A DNA stretch of 64,000 bases. Origin: Solen grandis (Eukaryota; Mollusca; Bivalvia; Adapedonta; Solenidae). Location: NCBI GenBank assembly GCA_021229015.1, contig CM037777.1:51948423-52012422 (forward strand), in the 5' to 3' direction. Position numbers and translations under genes: made by a program. The notes beneath the pieces were generated by a model. It searched no databases. It had not been told where the DNA came from and saw nothing but the letters and a program-made list of their open reading frames with translations. Positions 32,941 to 45,477 of the stretch are shown here, piece by piece. The number at the start of each line of letters is the position of its first letter. Position 1 is the first letter of the stretch.

Positions 32941-35310
32941 TGCAAAATTTTCTAGATCTACAGTTACTTTTAAACATGCAAATCCATGAAATTCCTTCTT
33001 CCTTCCTCCTTCAGCCTTTTCTGTTCCTCTCCCCCTTTCAACTTTATCTTCCATTCTCTTACCCCTCTTATTTCATGAGCCTGTGGCTCGGTATACAGCA
33101 GCATTTCACGCACCTCTGGCATGTACTTTGTTCTTAATTAATCAAGCAGGTATATAAATATAGAAATATATTCGGCCCTCACATTTAAATGTTATATCAG
33201 TTACAAGACCCATTTGATGTGGAAGTTCCAAATTACAAGTCACTTGACCTTCTCAAAGCCCGTTCCAGTTTATGCTTAACGCAACATTAGGACTCCCAGT
33301 CCTTTGATTATTCTTTATGTTTCATTCTTCTACTCCTCCTACATCTTCTACTTCTCAGTAATCTTGCATCGTACCTTAATTATAGCATTCAGAGGCGTGT
33401 AATTCAGGCAGAAATCGTTAGAATTGAATACAGTCTGGGGCAATTGATAATGCTGACAATCTGATTAAACATCCCAAACTCCCAACAAGGAACCTGCCTG
33501 TGTTCCTTTTCTATCCTGTATTGATGCTATCTGTGTAGACACATTAGAAAAGGATTAGTTATCGCTACCATATCACCAGTTGGATGTTTCGTCAAAGAAG
33601 TTTTATATGGATCCGATCTAATCAAACATTCCACAGGGAGTGCGCAGTTACTTTAAAAACATCCCGGGTGATATTGATTCCAGGAAGAATATGCACAGCA
33701 AGAATGCACCAGGACATAAGTATGTACTTAAGGGATAATATGCAATACATCATTCTGCAGAATGGTTGAATTATTTTAATCACGGACATAGAGAATAATA
33801 TGCTGCTGTGATTTGATAAAGTCCATCAGACGAGGCTGGGAGAGTTACAATTGATGATCGTCCGCATAATTTTCTGTATAACGTTGAATTGTAATGTTTA
33901 ATATCTCGTTTTTTTCTAGTACACATATTATTGTTCCAATCTTTTCTTATTATGTTTTGGAAATTGTATAATTCAACATAGTTCATATTTGATTATTTCA
34001 GACCTTAATTTAAAGTATGATAGATTTAAGTTTAAATTGAATAGATGATTTAAAAGTGTGATAATTTTCAATTTTAATTGAATAGATAAAAAATGTAAAT
34101 GGATAAAAGTATGATAATTCTTGAATGATACGAATATTCTTAATTGACTATAACATATAAATACATTGTTATAATTAACATGAAGTGTTAAATCTTCTAA
34201 ATACTTATGTTTTTGATTATTTTGATTATAGGCAAAAATCGCTCAAATATATTACCTGGATTTTAAAATGCGGAATAAATACTAATCTAAACAAGACCAA
34301 ACCTATTTATTATATATTGTTCAGAACCGTCACATCTAATACAACACATCGAATGACATTTAAATACGTTACACCACGTCTAATTTCTGTTATCATGGAA
34401 TGTAGGTCCTCACGATCCGACTATGACAATGGCGGACGTAGTAACTCATTTCAATTACGGCCATTTCTTGTCTTGTTTTCTACTCATTTACAAATTTACA
34501 AATAATCCATCCATAATGCAAATCGATATAAATCGGTTATTCAAATCGCTGAACTTTTTGATGAATCTGTAACAATAAATATACATTACAACAGTCTCTT
34601 CCATTTCATTTGCCGGAAGCAGAGTGATAATAAAACAACCTTATATCAATTAGATTTGTCAAGAGAGAGTAGTATGTTGTCATGGTAATATTTATTCTAA
34701 ACGCACACAAATTATCTGAAAACTAGGAGTATAGGTATAATTCTTTGTACGAAACCTGTTTAGATTTTCATATATTGGTCCTTTCTCCATACAATTCCGA
34801 TTTGGAAATGGCTTGCACAAAGGATGCATAAGTCTATGCTATGTTTGGCGGCAATATAATAAGCTACATAGTTTTATGCGTGTAAAATAAGAAAATGACA
34901 GCAATGATCATTATTCAATTTAAGAAGTTTACACTTGAAAGCAAATAGCAGCATTTTTTTTTAATTGGACGAAAGGGTCCGAATGAGTGTGATATTTCCT
35001 ATGGTAACACACATATAAAGGGTAAAATATGTCATTTTTTTTACATATTCCACTCGTCCCTAATGTCTTCGATTATCATATCTACTAAAGTGTTTAGTAT
35101 ATTGCAATTATAGTATAATGTCTATTAACATTGGCATTTTAAAGTCCTGACACCAAAGTCAACCATTTGTAAATAGGCAGCAAGAAATTAATTCTGAGTT
35201 AATGATTTTTATCGATGGTGTTCGTGTATATATCATAGCTTTTATAATACATAACTTACTATCCTGAAATGGCTTTAGGTTGTTAGAGGACTAATTTATT
35301 GTTGTTGTTT
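32940..35310. other. AT-rich stretch, no gene recognised
   Basis: 33840-34170 is especially A/T-rich, with repeated GATAATT and TTGAATAGAT words. A 106-codon frame at 34185-34505 has low-complexity composition and no recognised family. Confidence 0.45.
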
Positions 35311-35314
35311 TTTT

Positions 35315-35877
35315 AGCTCACCTGAGCACATGTGCTGAGGATGAGCTATTACGATCGATGAATGTCCGTCGTCCGTCCGTCCGTCGTCCACAATTAGTTT
35401 GTTTGCACTCTAGCATCAAACTTTCTGACAATCTTTATTACCATAATATATGGTCAAGTTTGATTATGGCTGATATCGGCCTATTTGGTCAAGAGTTATG
35501 CCCCTTTTAATCTTAAAAATGCAAGATTTCGCATTGTTTGCACTCTAGCATCTTCATTTCTTAAGCAATCATATTCAAACTCTATGATAATGTTTAGAGC
35601 CATATTCTTTTGGCCAATTTCGATTATGGCTGATATCCGTCAATTAGTTCAGGAGTTATGCCCCTTTTGATGTTTAAATTTGTGTGTTTAAAGCCATAAT
35701 TTCTCAGTCAACTTTGACTTCAAATTTTGACCACAGGCACTGTTTAGTTCGTGGAATTATAAATGATCTCATGGATTATATATTCAGTACAACTTGCTAT
35801 AATAAAGTAACTTGTACAGGCAATGAAGGCAGTTTATCTCAGGTGAGCGTCTTTAAGGCCATCTTGGCCCTCTTGTT
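35315..35877 (+). mobile_element. Short pearl/Helentron-like non-autonomous element
   Basis: Starts AGCTCACCTGAGCACATGTG with a self-complementary 5' end, followed by a GTCCGTC microsatellite (35367-35392). The core has two ~135-bp repeats, each with GTTTGCACTCTAGCATC (35401 and ~35536) and ATTATGGCTGATATC. It ends CAGGTGAGC, then a GGCCATCTTGGCC hairpin and CTCTTGTTA. Same 5' and 3' ends as the larger element at 45478. The subterminal GCTCACCTG / CAGGTGAGC are inverted complements. Assignment to the bivalve 'pearl' type is from memory. Confidence 0.75.
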
Positions 35878-36019
35878 ATACTTCAATCACTACTTGATTA
35901 TTCAAACAAAGATATGACCTTAGTCTTAACAAAATGAAAATGCACAATACCAAATTTGGTCCTTTATAAATAAAGAGAAAATGACTCGTTTAATGCTTCA
36001 AAATAAAACATCGACAAAA

Positions 36020-36480
36020 TTGTCCTGCTCTTATCAGTGTTTATTCAGTATTCCGGTAGACTGTCGTTAAGGACAAATAAGAACACGGCTTGAAAAGTGA
36101 TCGTTATTCTGATAGAATACAGTCTAGTCTGCATTGATATATACGATATTTATTTTCCTGGAACAGACATAATTAGGGTTCTAAATCAGCTCTTGTTTTA
36201 TTCCAATATATTTGAGAACTGTTGCTTGGTTTAAGTCTTACAACTGAAACTCTAGCTTCCTCCTGAAATATAATAGTTTAACAATCGATAAGTCTCTGGA
36301 ACATTTTGGCTGAATAACGTGCACACGTGAAACGAATATTGTGTCTGTTTGTTATAAGTCCTACCGACATCGTTTCAATTATTTGTAGCTTCTGTCTGCT
36401 TGCGGCAGAACTAATATCAAAACTTGGAAATTAAACGAACCAATGGAAACAGAGAAATTGCCAGTCCTAACAACCTGAAG
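36020..36480 (+). repeat. Dispersed repeat R, copy 1
   Basis: Shared blocks: ATCAGTGTTTATTCAGTATT, GCTTGAAAAGTGATCGTTAT, GTGCACACGTGAAACGA, then GTCCTACCGACATCGTTTCA. Equivalent blocks occur in copies at 37440, 39190 and 49110 in the same order and orientation. Confidence 0.7.
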
Positions 36481-36723
36481 AAAGTAAGGAACAAATTGTT
36501 CAAATATCGGATTAACATTTTTACTTATACTTTTTTTTTATTTACAGTCATTAAATGCACGTTCTAAATCGGTTAACTAATATTTTATCAACTCGCAAAC
36601 ATGCACCCGCAGAGTTGTATTGTATGAATTTGATCTTTTGTAGTTTGAAAAGAAAGCATGAACAATGTAGATTCATATAATTCCCATACCTTAAGAATTT
36701 TTTCATCCAGAAAAACAAAAAAT

Positions 36724-36744
36724 TATATATATATATATATATAT
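36724..36744. repeat. (AT)n microsatellite
   Basis: About ten AT units. The adjacent minus-strand frame is not supported. Confidence 0.9.
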
Positions 36745-37209
36745 TCATGTGAAAGTAAAGTGTTCCTAAATGAAGTACACTTAATATATTAATAGAAAAC
36801 ATGAACATTACTTTGTCACTCCTGATTCAGCATTTGCTATGATTTTTCTATACAATTATATAAAATATTTGTCTATGACCGATATTAAATATGATAATGA
36901 GGTAGCCAAAGTTATCATGGCAGTGACTTTTTTTTTCGACTTCCGTCGAAACTGAAATTATTCCGTGTATTGCCAAGGGAATAATATAGTTCCTGCAAAA
37001 CAGGAAAAAATGAGTTGCTTTGTCATCGTAGTTTTATGTCATCTACAGGCATTGACGAGTCTTTACCATCGGTACATTACATTATCATGAACTTATGTTA
37101 TGACCATGGATCTCGATTATTTTCCAGAACAAAGGTATTGGATTAATTATGCCCTTTGAATTCAGAAACCAAGAATAAATTTCTTTGATAAGAACTCTTA
37201 TTTTTCTGC

Positions 37210-37328
37210 AAGAGTCATATATAGGACTGCCTCATTGTTATATCACGCTATAGAAAAATGACATGACAGGCATGATACCACACTCATTCATATGATCCAA
37301 ATCAGTCCTGAGACTACCCTTATATATT
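37210..37328 (-). repeat. SINE-C fragment, minus strand
   Basis: GGCATGATACCACACTCATT .. CAGTCCTGAGACTACCCTTA matches the reversed SINE body, as at 48690-48755. Confidence 0.6.
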
Positions 37329-37439
37329 GCTTGAATCATGTCAGCCACTTGTTCATTATTTGCAAGAAGAAAAACAATTAAGTCGGTGTGGAAATCTTAA
37401 ATGCTCGAGTGAATGTCGAAAATATCGAAATTGTTCTTT

Positions 37440-38095
37440 AAAGGAACTGAAACTGTTGGCATGTTACTATCAGTGTGTATTCAATATTTTGGTAGTTTGT
37501 GGTTTCGAAAACATTTCAAAATACTGAAGATCATCGGTTGAAAACAGATCGTTACTTTGATTTATCAATAAAAACAAGCAATTTAAATCCTGCGAATATA
37601 TGCGATCATGAATACATACTGATGTTCATTCTTTTACAATAGCAGAGTAAAGTCATTAGAAAGCTCTTGGTTTACTCTATTTACAAATAGTCGACTTTGG
37701 GGTCAGGTCTGTTAAAGGCCAATGTAAATAGACATAATACTATCGCAATATACCAGACACATCAGATAACTATGAAAATGAAAATCAAAGTTTTGGGGTT
37801 AAGAAAGATATGTCAAGAAATTAACATTTTTACCTTTTTCCTTGTGTAACCAAAGAAAGTAATATTAACAATCAACATATTGAAAACTATTGGTTGGTTG
37901 AGTAGTCCAACTTTAGAGTTAACTTCATACTTCAATGCACGAGCTTTGACAACTGTTAAGTCGTTGCAACATTTTGACTAAAAAGTTCAGACTTGAAACA
38001 TGTGTGTTTGCTTGCTTGAACGTCTTACCAACATTGTTTGAGCTATTTGTAGACAAAGTCTACTTCGGCCAGACATGATTCTTGTAAACAGATCT
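37440..38095 (+). repeat. Dispersed repeat R, copy 2
   Basis: GGCATGTTACTATCAGTGTG .. TATTCAATATTTTGGTAGTT .. AAAACAGATCGTTACTTTGA, then ATATGCGATCATGAATA. The second half is at 37900-38060 (ACTTGAAACATGTGTG .. CTTACCAACATTGTTTGAGC). About 200 bp longer than copy 1. Confidence 0.65.
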
Positions 38096-38099
38096 GTAC

Positions 38100-38670
38100 G
38101 ATTTCCATATAAGTTCACTCTACCTGAAAATCACTCGACAAATGTATGGCTGGAATGGATGCCAGCTCAGACAAGGAAATGGTTTCCATTTACACGCACA
38201 AAAAATATCGCTGAGTCTTGCAAGATACTTGTGAGAAATGATAGACACGTTTTATAGACATCTGTCAAATAAAACTCACACTTGCAAGGTACCACTCTGT
38301 CGAGATTCTTACGATGTTTCTTTTACATCACTAGACAATTTAACACTATTCTATGTGAGTATTCTGCAATTTGCAGTTTTATTTTGAAACAATAACCCCT
38401 AAAACAAGCGGAGCAGTACAGAGTCTGTCTTTTATGTAATTGTAGGTTCGTCATCTAAGTGGTTTGCCATCTGTAGTTACTATGTCCTAACACTTGTCGA
38501 TTAAATTATTAACATATTTTGAACATAGATATCGATGTAGGAAATAAATTTACCTTCGATATAAGTAAAATGGGAGGACTTTTGTCTACATGGGTAAGAT
38601 GAAGAACAGCCCTTATATACTGGTCGGCAACATCAAAAGATAGAAATCAATATCATTTCGGGTAGTTTTG
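38100..38670. other. Spacer, nothing recognised
   Basis: No gene or repeat signature identified. A 60-codon frame at 38075-38257 straddles the end of repeat R copy 2 and is unsupported. Confidence 0.45.
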
Positions 38671-38674
38671 TATA

Positions 38675-38740
38675 TCCAGGTCGGGGACCGAACCCTTTTC
38701 CTTTCGGCTACGGTGCACATGCTCTAACCACGTGAACCGA
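38675..38740 (-). repeat. tRNA-derived SINE head fragment
   Basis: On the minus strand: GGTTCACGTGGTTAGAGCAT (A-box-like), then AAGGGTTCGGTCCCCGACC (B-box-like) at tRNA spacing. No full cloverleaf. Confidence 0.5.
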
Positions 38741-39189
38741 TAATATATACGAAATGATATTATCACGCAATAAAAGAGTTCATGTTTGAAAATATTCATA
38801 AAATCTTATAAAATACAAAATCTTGTTCCGATCAGACCGTAGATCAACTGGAAGTTTCGGTCTTTGACTGTATTGGACGAAAAATACACATCTACATTCT
38901 GGCCCTGACCTTGTTCATTTCAGGTACCAAAGTAAACTATATTGAATAGTCTGGAAGAATGTTGGCGTGCTCATGGGTTGATTAAGATGAAATTAGATGT
39001 TGTGTGTGAGGCCACTGACACGGTTTAAAACTGTCAGGGGACTAATGTATTTCCTATAATCGTGTATCAAGCACTGACATATAGTGTTACCAGTATGAAT
39101 AGACAAGTGCATATCTTGAATATCTAATTTTGTTTTGGTTGTTGTAACAGTCAGGATGATGAACTCATTCCAAAGCTTAAAAAAAATAG

Positions 39190-39570
39190 AATTTTTCATG
39201 TTGCTTTCAGTGTCTATTCTTTATTCCGATAGTTTGTCATTTGGGAAACAACTCAAAAGATTTTAAGAACGATCTGCGACTTGATTTAACAGTCTGTTCG
39301 TCTAGTACACTCCGAAATATAAGCGATCATAAGAATAAAGATCAGTTCTCCATTAGGGTAAAAAATCAGATCATGTCTCCTCCCTATTTATTCTACAAAT
39401 GTCGGTCGATTGAAGATGGCACCTAACCTTACATTACCATTACTGCAATAATAGTCAAATCGTCCTGCCTGTTTATATGGTTTTACGTCCTACCGACATG
39501 ATAACGGTTATTTGGAGACATAAGCTGCTTTAGAAAGAAATACATGTAATATAAAGATTTGAAAATGGAT
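39190..39570 (+). repeat. Dispersed repeat R, copy 3
   Basis: TTTCAGTGTCTATTCTTTAT, TCATTTGGGAAACAACTC, ATAAGCGATCATAAGAATA, then GTCCTACCGACATGATAAC. Same order as copies 1, 2 and 4. An open frame (39241-39426) inside it is not conserved in the other copies. Confidence 0.65.
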
Positions 39571-39574
39571 GTAT

Positions 39575-42435
39575 TGGACAAGAGTGATTGGCAGTCCTGA
39601 CCACAAAGTAAAGGAGACACCGCCTTGCTCAAAACAGATCACTTATTTCATAAAATCATTTATAGTTCATTCAAAGTCGGTCATCAAAAATATATCATGA
39701 AATTACATGAATTATTAATCTATCTTTCATGATTGATAAACTTAGAATACTTTGATATTCGTTAAAGACAACAAAAACGAGAAAAATAAAGAATCAAAAT
39801 TGTCTCACAAAAAATAAAATAATAAATTAGAAATTTTGCTTTATACGTTCGTAGATATAATGATGGAAAATTGTGATAATCTTTGTTCATTATAACCATT
39901 TCTAAGATACGTTGAGCAGTAAAACATGTTTTGTTGAAAATCACTCTCTGCGGAACACCACATAATAGGTTAAATGAACAGCGGCATGCTCAATACAATA
40001 CAATGTTTGATAAAACACTTTCCAGGAAATTGTATTCACGATATATTCAATTGCAATGCACATGTGCATATCTGTAAAACATCATCTAACCTATTGAGAG
40101 CGGAGAAAGACAAGGAATGTCAATCAAAACAGAACCTGAACGCGTTTTCAAAGTACCAAGTTTTCAAACGAATGTAATAGATTCATACGACGTTATGGCA
40201 TATAGCTTCATACATTATCACTGATTATTCAATGAACACGTCACTTTACGTAATACAAATTCTAAATTGATATTAATTTAAAATTTAATAAAATAGGCTA
40301 ATTACTATTATAAAATGTTTTGTACTTTTTATTGTGAATGATTGAATCGATGGGAAATGACAGTAATAGAAATTAAATCTAATTCCAACTTTGATGATAC
40401 GATATTTTTCAACATATCTTTGTTTCATTCTTAATTTAAGATGGAATTCTAGAACTTGCATTATGCGTGTACGGTGTGCAGTGATCCATAATAATGGGAG
40501 AAATGATAACAAAAACAACAAAATACTACAACCTGTAAGAGTTACTTGGTTTATCATTTTGTTTCAACAATTATTAAAAACACAAGAAAACATATTAATT
40601 TTATCAAGAACCAAAACGAATGATTTGCAGTAAAAAATTTGTCCGATTTGTACTAAAAGCAGTACAGCAAAACAATACACACCAGTCGAATTTACACGCG
40701 TCCATTTCAAGTGAAATGGACAATTTGACCCCAGTACTGCAATACTCTTTGTTAGTTTTTTTCCTCATACAATAGTTTATGTATTTATATTGCGGAACCG
40801 GTGGAAAGTGGTGATCCTTCCATACATTAGAAACAGAAGGCTAGAGGAATCAATCTGGGATGTCAATAAGTGGAAGTGTTAATGTTTTGATAAGCGCCTT
40901 TGCAACGGCCTGAAACACAATATTTATATGCTGTTTTCAGCAGTACTGGGATGACAGGCATAGCGTTTGAGCGACTTAATATTTGTTGTCAGGACGACTT
41001 TTTTCCGTACGCATTAAACATTTTATCGATTTTGAGGCTCGACTGTAGCAGACGAATGTATGAGATAAACAAGCTTTATCAACATCAGTACAAAGTATAA
41101 ATAACCAATATCTACAATGAAATGTGACTAATTTTTATTTTGATAAATTATCTTCTACAATAATTGTATTTGTATTTTTATTTTATCCATTCTCGATATA
41201 AGGTAAATATATCATGTAAATATAAGGTAATATCGATGCGATATAAGGTAAAGGTTTGTTTACATTTGTAACACACATTTGTACCACATATAACATATCG
41301 GCCAATCAGATTGTGTGAAATCGTGTAAATGATGAGAAGTTGGGATTATATAGAAAAGAATTAAGCGTGATGAATGACTAAGTTTTTATTCTTCTAGGAA
41401 AAGTGGCGGAGTTCATTTCGTTTTCTCTATTTTCTTATAGAAAAGATTTCGTGAAGAGGTATTCTACAGACAAGGGTTTAAAACATGTTGCAGTATATCT
41501 CCAATATACGATTCGTTTCTTTAAAGCAAATATCAAATATTCATTTTTAAAATATTTATCAGTTTATTATTCATATTTTTACTCTCTAGAATTTCGGATT
41601 TTTTCTTTGACAAATGTTAAGATTATGGTTTTCAAAATATTTTTGATATCGTCACATATTTGAAATACAAGTATTATAAAATGTATTCATATATAACAAA
41701 GCTAACGTTTTCTATTGACACTTCTTCATGGTCTTACTTTACAATCGCAAGATCATATTTACATTCCAAACATTGATTTTTGTTGAAATGTGTTTTAATA
41801 TTGATAAAATGAGAGATAAAAAGGAAAATGAAAAAAAAAAGTTTTATAATACTCTGTATGTTATTTCATATGTATATTAATTTTACGAAATACATCTCAG
41901 GTTTGGAATAATATATCTATAAGGTGTATTAATGGCTTTCAAAATTAATACAGTATTATTATGATGATCTGATCTGGTAGCATGGTTAAATATTCATTGA
42001 TATATTTTTTTTTAAAAGAATGTATGTCTTTAATTCATAAATCTTAAACTCTACTTTAAAAAAAATAGAATATTAAAAAAGAATACCAAAATTAAACTCA
42101 TTTGCTACCCGCTGAAAAGTCCTAAAAATCAATTTAGTGGCTACAACATTTTGTATTTGCCATGATAAAGTCGTGTTGCTCATTAACCATGTTTCCAATC
42201 ATTCAGAGGTCGATCTGCCTTGCAAAATTTGAAGAATGTTCTAGATGTAAAGGTTTGGCCTACGTACTGATATAAGCTGATAAAATAATTGGTTTATATC
42301 TACAAGGGCTTAGAAACCCAAATGTTATTTAAATATAACTTTCATTATTTTAAACCTTCAACCTCATTGGTACTTTGTTAGCCTTTTCCTGCTCTTACTT
42401 TCTCTATGTGTATATTTCAAATACAATAAACGACG
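39575..42435. other. AT-rich stretch without recognised genes
   Basis: Contains a 22-bp near-palindrome at 40700-40721 (GTCCATTTCA/TGAAATGGAC arms) and repeated ATATAAGGTAA words at 41195-41260. Several 60-90 codon frames have no family resemblance. Confidence 0.45.
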
Positions 42436-42438
42436 TAC

Positions 42439-42553
42439 AAAGGAGACCCGCTAATGTCCTGAAATTCAGCATGTTGGTTAGGTTTTTCTAGCGATAAAGG
42501 AGACCCGCTAATGTCCTGAAATTCAGCATGTTGGTTAAGTTTTTTCTAACGAT
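42439..42553 (+). repeat. 57-bp tandem duplication related to the ~86-bp repeat
   Basis: AAAGGAGACCCGCTAATGTC .. ATTCAGCATGTTGGTTA starts at 42439 and again at 42496, with only a few differences. The GGAGACCCGCTAATG..TTCAGCAT core resembles units of the degenerate arrays at 2302 and 12035. Confidence 0.85.
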
Positions 42554-42844
42554 AATTACGACCAAGTTGGGAGTTAACTTTCATATCAGAAGGAACAAAA
42601 TGTTAGATAAATGTCGAAATTCTTTTGAAGTATGGTTTAAAGGAATAAATTTATAAATTGAATTTGATACGTGTAGGAAAAATACTTATCAAAAACCATT
42701 AATTATAAAGATTCCAAATGCTTTCAAACTTATATAGGCAGCTATTAACGATGTATCTCATTAATATTCATTTACATATTTACGACTAGATGGGATATTA
42801 ATTTATTGAACTTTGAGTTGTGAAACACTTTTTTGCCATTCAGA

Positions 42845-43610
42845 CTGTGTAGAATATGAGCCAATAGATGAGACCCTGAGCAGTTAGCTACCTTGAAGGA
42901 AGTGTCGCCGTGGTCCAGTGGTAACGTTTCCGATTACGGATCCGAGGGTTGTGGGTTCGAACTTCGTTGGAGGCAAGAATTATTCATGACCTTCCCAGGC
43001 GCAAAGTACTGGTCCAACCCAGGAACCGTCGAGAGGGATTAGTATAAGTTGTAAGAACTTGTTTCCCAATCGACGTAAAATAAATAAGTTTAAATTAATT
43101 TAAGGAAGTGTCTGATCTGGGTCATCCCTATAAGCAAATGTTCACGTGGTAAAGGGTTGAGGGTCATATAACACGTTGTTTTTTTTTACTAATTTTATAA
43201 CTGTATCCTGTCTGTACATTCATGCAGATCTCTAAGGTGTATGATCACATTACGTCAGATAAAAATAGGAGGCTAGACACCGTCAACAACCCAGGCGACA
43301 CATACGCACGGATATACTTAAAAGATAACAGGAAACCAGAAAATAGGCCACATACAAATGGCAAAATTTTCAATTCCTGTCACTATGTTCTAAATAAATA
43401 CAAAGTCTGTGAATTTTCACATAATGGACATAGAAGCATTTTGTAATACGTATAACTGTTTCTGGCATTTCATACCAATTTACAAGTTTTACTGCTACAC
43501 TTGGGATTCATTTTGTAAAGGAGAAATGCAGAGCTCTGTTTTATCATTGTTCCCTCTTTTCTATGACTTTCGATTACTTCAGCCGATTCTTTGTTGCATT
43601 TCAATGGTTT
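42845..43610 (+). repeat. Duplicated segment D, paralogous to 7640-8245
   Basis: Collinear with 7640-8245 once the SINE-A at 42907-43101 is removed. Two short overlapping frames (43222-43446, 43409-43615) cover it. The second shares FHI/MD..FCNT..CFWHFIPI with the paralogue, but neither shows a recognised domain. Confidence 0.75.
42896..43112 (+). mobile_element. SINE-A, complete, with 11-bp target-site duplication
   Basis: AAGGAAGTGTC at 42896-42906 and 43102-43112 flanks the element. The tRNA-Arg-like head GCCGTGGTCCAGTGGTAACG .. GATTACGGATC .. GTGGGTTCGAACTTC is followed by GGCGCAAAGTACTGGTCCAA, AACCGTCGAGAGGGATTAGT and an A/T-rich end. The paralogous site near 7699-7719 is empty, which confirms the insertion boundaries. 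Confidence 0.9.
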
Positions 43611-45477
43611 TATAGTTTAATATTATGAATGGGATTTTACGGAATAACGAAGCTGTTTATTGTGTACATCAGTTTATAGAACAAAACTTGATTTCATTTT
43701 AGGCATATACGCACTGTATATCTTTATAAACACAAGCATTTAAAATGATATACGGAGACAATATCAACATATCGATTCAATTAAGTTCATTGCGAGTGGT
43801 CCGACGACTGTTAAAGTCTCCGCAAGGGTTTAAATCTCATCAAATGATAATGGTTGTGTCTTGGAGATACTTGGATATTTGATGTCGACATTGTGGAGTC
43901 GATTGAAATTATAGAGGAAATATTACACGGGAACAGTGCTAGCGAAAACCAAAATTGGATGTTTGTAGTCTAGCCTAAATGAGGGCTTCAATGGACCAAG
44001 CCTCAAGATCGAGTCATCGCCAGTTTTCAATGTATCTACAAAAAGAGATAATTTGCTGTTGATATGGAATTTTCTTTTGCAGTTAGTTGTTTATTACAGT
44101 TTTTAAGTCAATCGAATGTCCTATGTTTTATATTCCACCGCAGTGTCGCCCTTGAACGCAAACTGCCGCATTTGAATTGTTCTATTACAACATACTTCTT
44201 TTGTATAACCAGAAATTGGAGCCCCTGTGTTACCTTTAAGTTACGTTGATTTATTTCAATGCGTTTGGCGAGAGGAAACAGAAGAACATTATTTGGGCTT
44301 AAATACTGATAAACAGTATAGTTCCTAGGTAAAGACAAGATAAGTTTTATGTACCCAATTTGATATCCGCAATATATGTGAATGCTATTTTGCCTGCAAG
44401 TTTGACGTTTGTTGATGTTATTTTATCAAAAATGTAGATTGCACCATTTCAATGAATTAGTTTCAAAACGAATAACTGCAGCAGGGATGCGGGTCGATTG
44501 CATCTCAATAGGTATGTGTATTTAAACTGTTTCGAGAACTGTGATTTAAATACTGGATTTGTTCATAAAAAGGGATATAGGGCGTTTGACTAGAAAACCT
44601 CGGAGCGCCATAAATAACCACTTTGCATGGAACGTTTAGAATAATTGTAACCATTTACTAAAATTTGATATTAGTCTTATGTTATTTTATTATTTTCCTT
44701 GCTATTAACTGGGCGAGGATAGTCTTATTTGCTCTAAGAAATGCCGGAATTACCAATCAAAGCAGAAAAATGTCCAGAGGAGGGTGGCCTTTAAAAGATA
44801 AAATGCCCCTTTACTAAACACAATGGCAGTTGTTAGCCGTGTTTTACTAGAAAATTATTTCAGGAATGAGTCATCCATTGCAACATTTCGCAATCGAAAT
44901 AATAAGTTTCTTGTTATTATGTGCGTGTGTGTTATGTTGTCTAACTGCAAAAATGCCATATTCTCTGTTCATGGAATGTGCCACGCCGTGCTAAGATATT
45001 TCTTCTATCGTTTGACGTTCCTGCAATAAACAATCAAATATGTATAACCTATTGATATATCTATTGTTGGTATTCGTTTATTTAATATGTATTGTACAAT
45101 GTCGTAATGCTTCTGTTTGGAACTGCGTGTAAATGTTGATCGTCTCTTCTTAAATCTCGTTTCTTTTGCTATAAACTGAACGGAAATATTCAGAAAACTA
45201 ATTAAAACTGGTATTAAACAATAAAGGATTAAAAATCAAAAAGCAATCTTAACATATGTCAGATAGGGGCATGTACTTAACATTTCTATGAAGAGTTCAG
45301 TCACCCTTAACAGGTATTGAAGCTTATTGAAAATTACTTTGAGAAATTCCCAATGTCAACAAGTAAGTTTCACTCTAATACTTTATCAGGATATTTATAT
45401 TCCTTTAGAAAATTCCTTTACACTCGTGCATATATTTTACTTTGATCTTTATCTGAATTTTGCCCTTTTCCATTTTT

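Noticed and set aside
34185..34505. 106-codon plus-strand frame
   Set aside because: Composition follows local A/T bias, with no family resemblance, no promoter and no splice sites of note.
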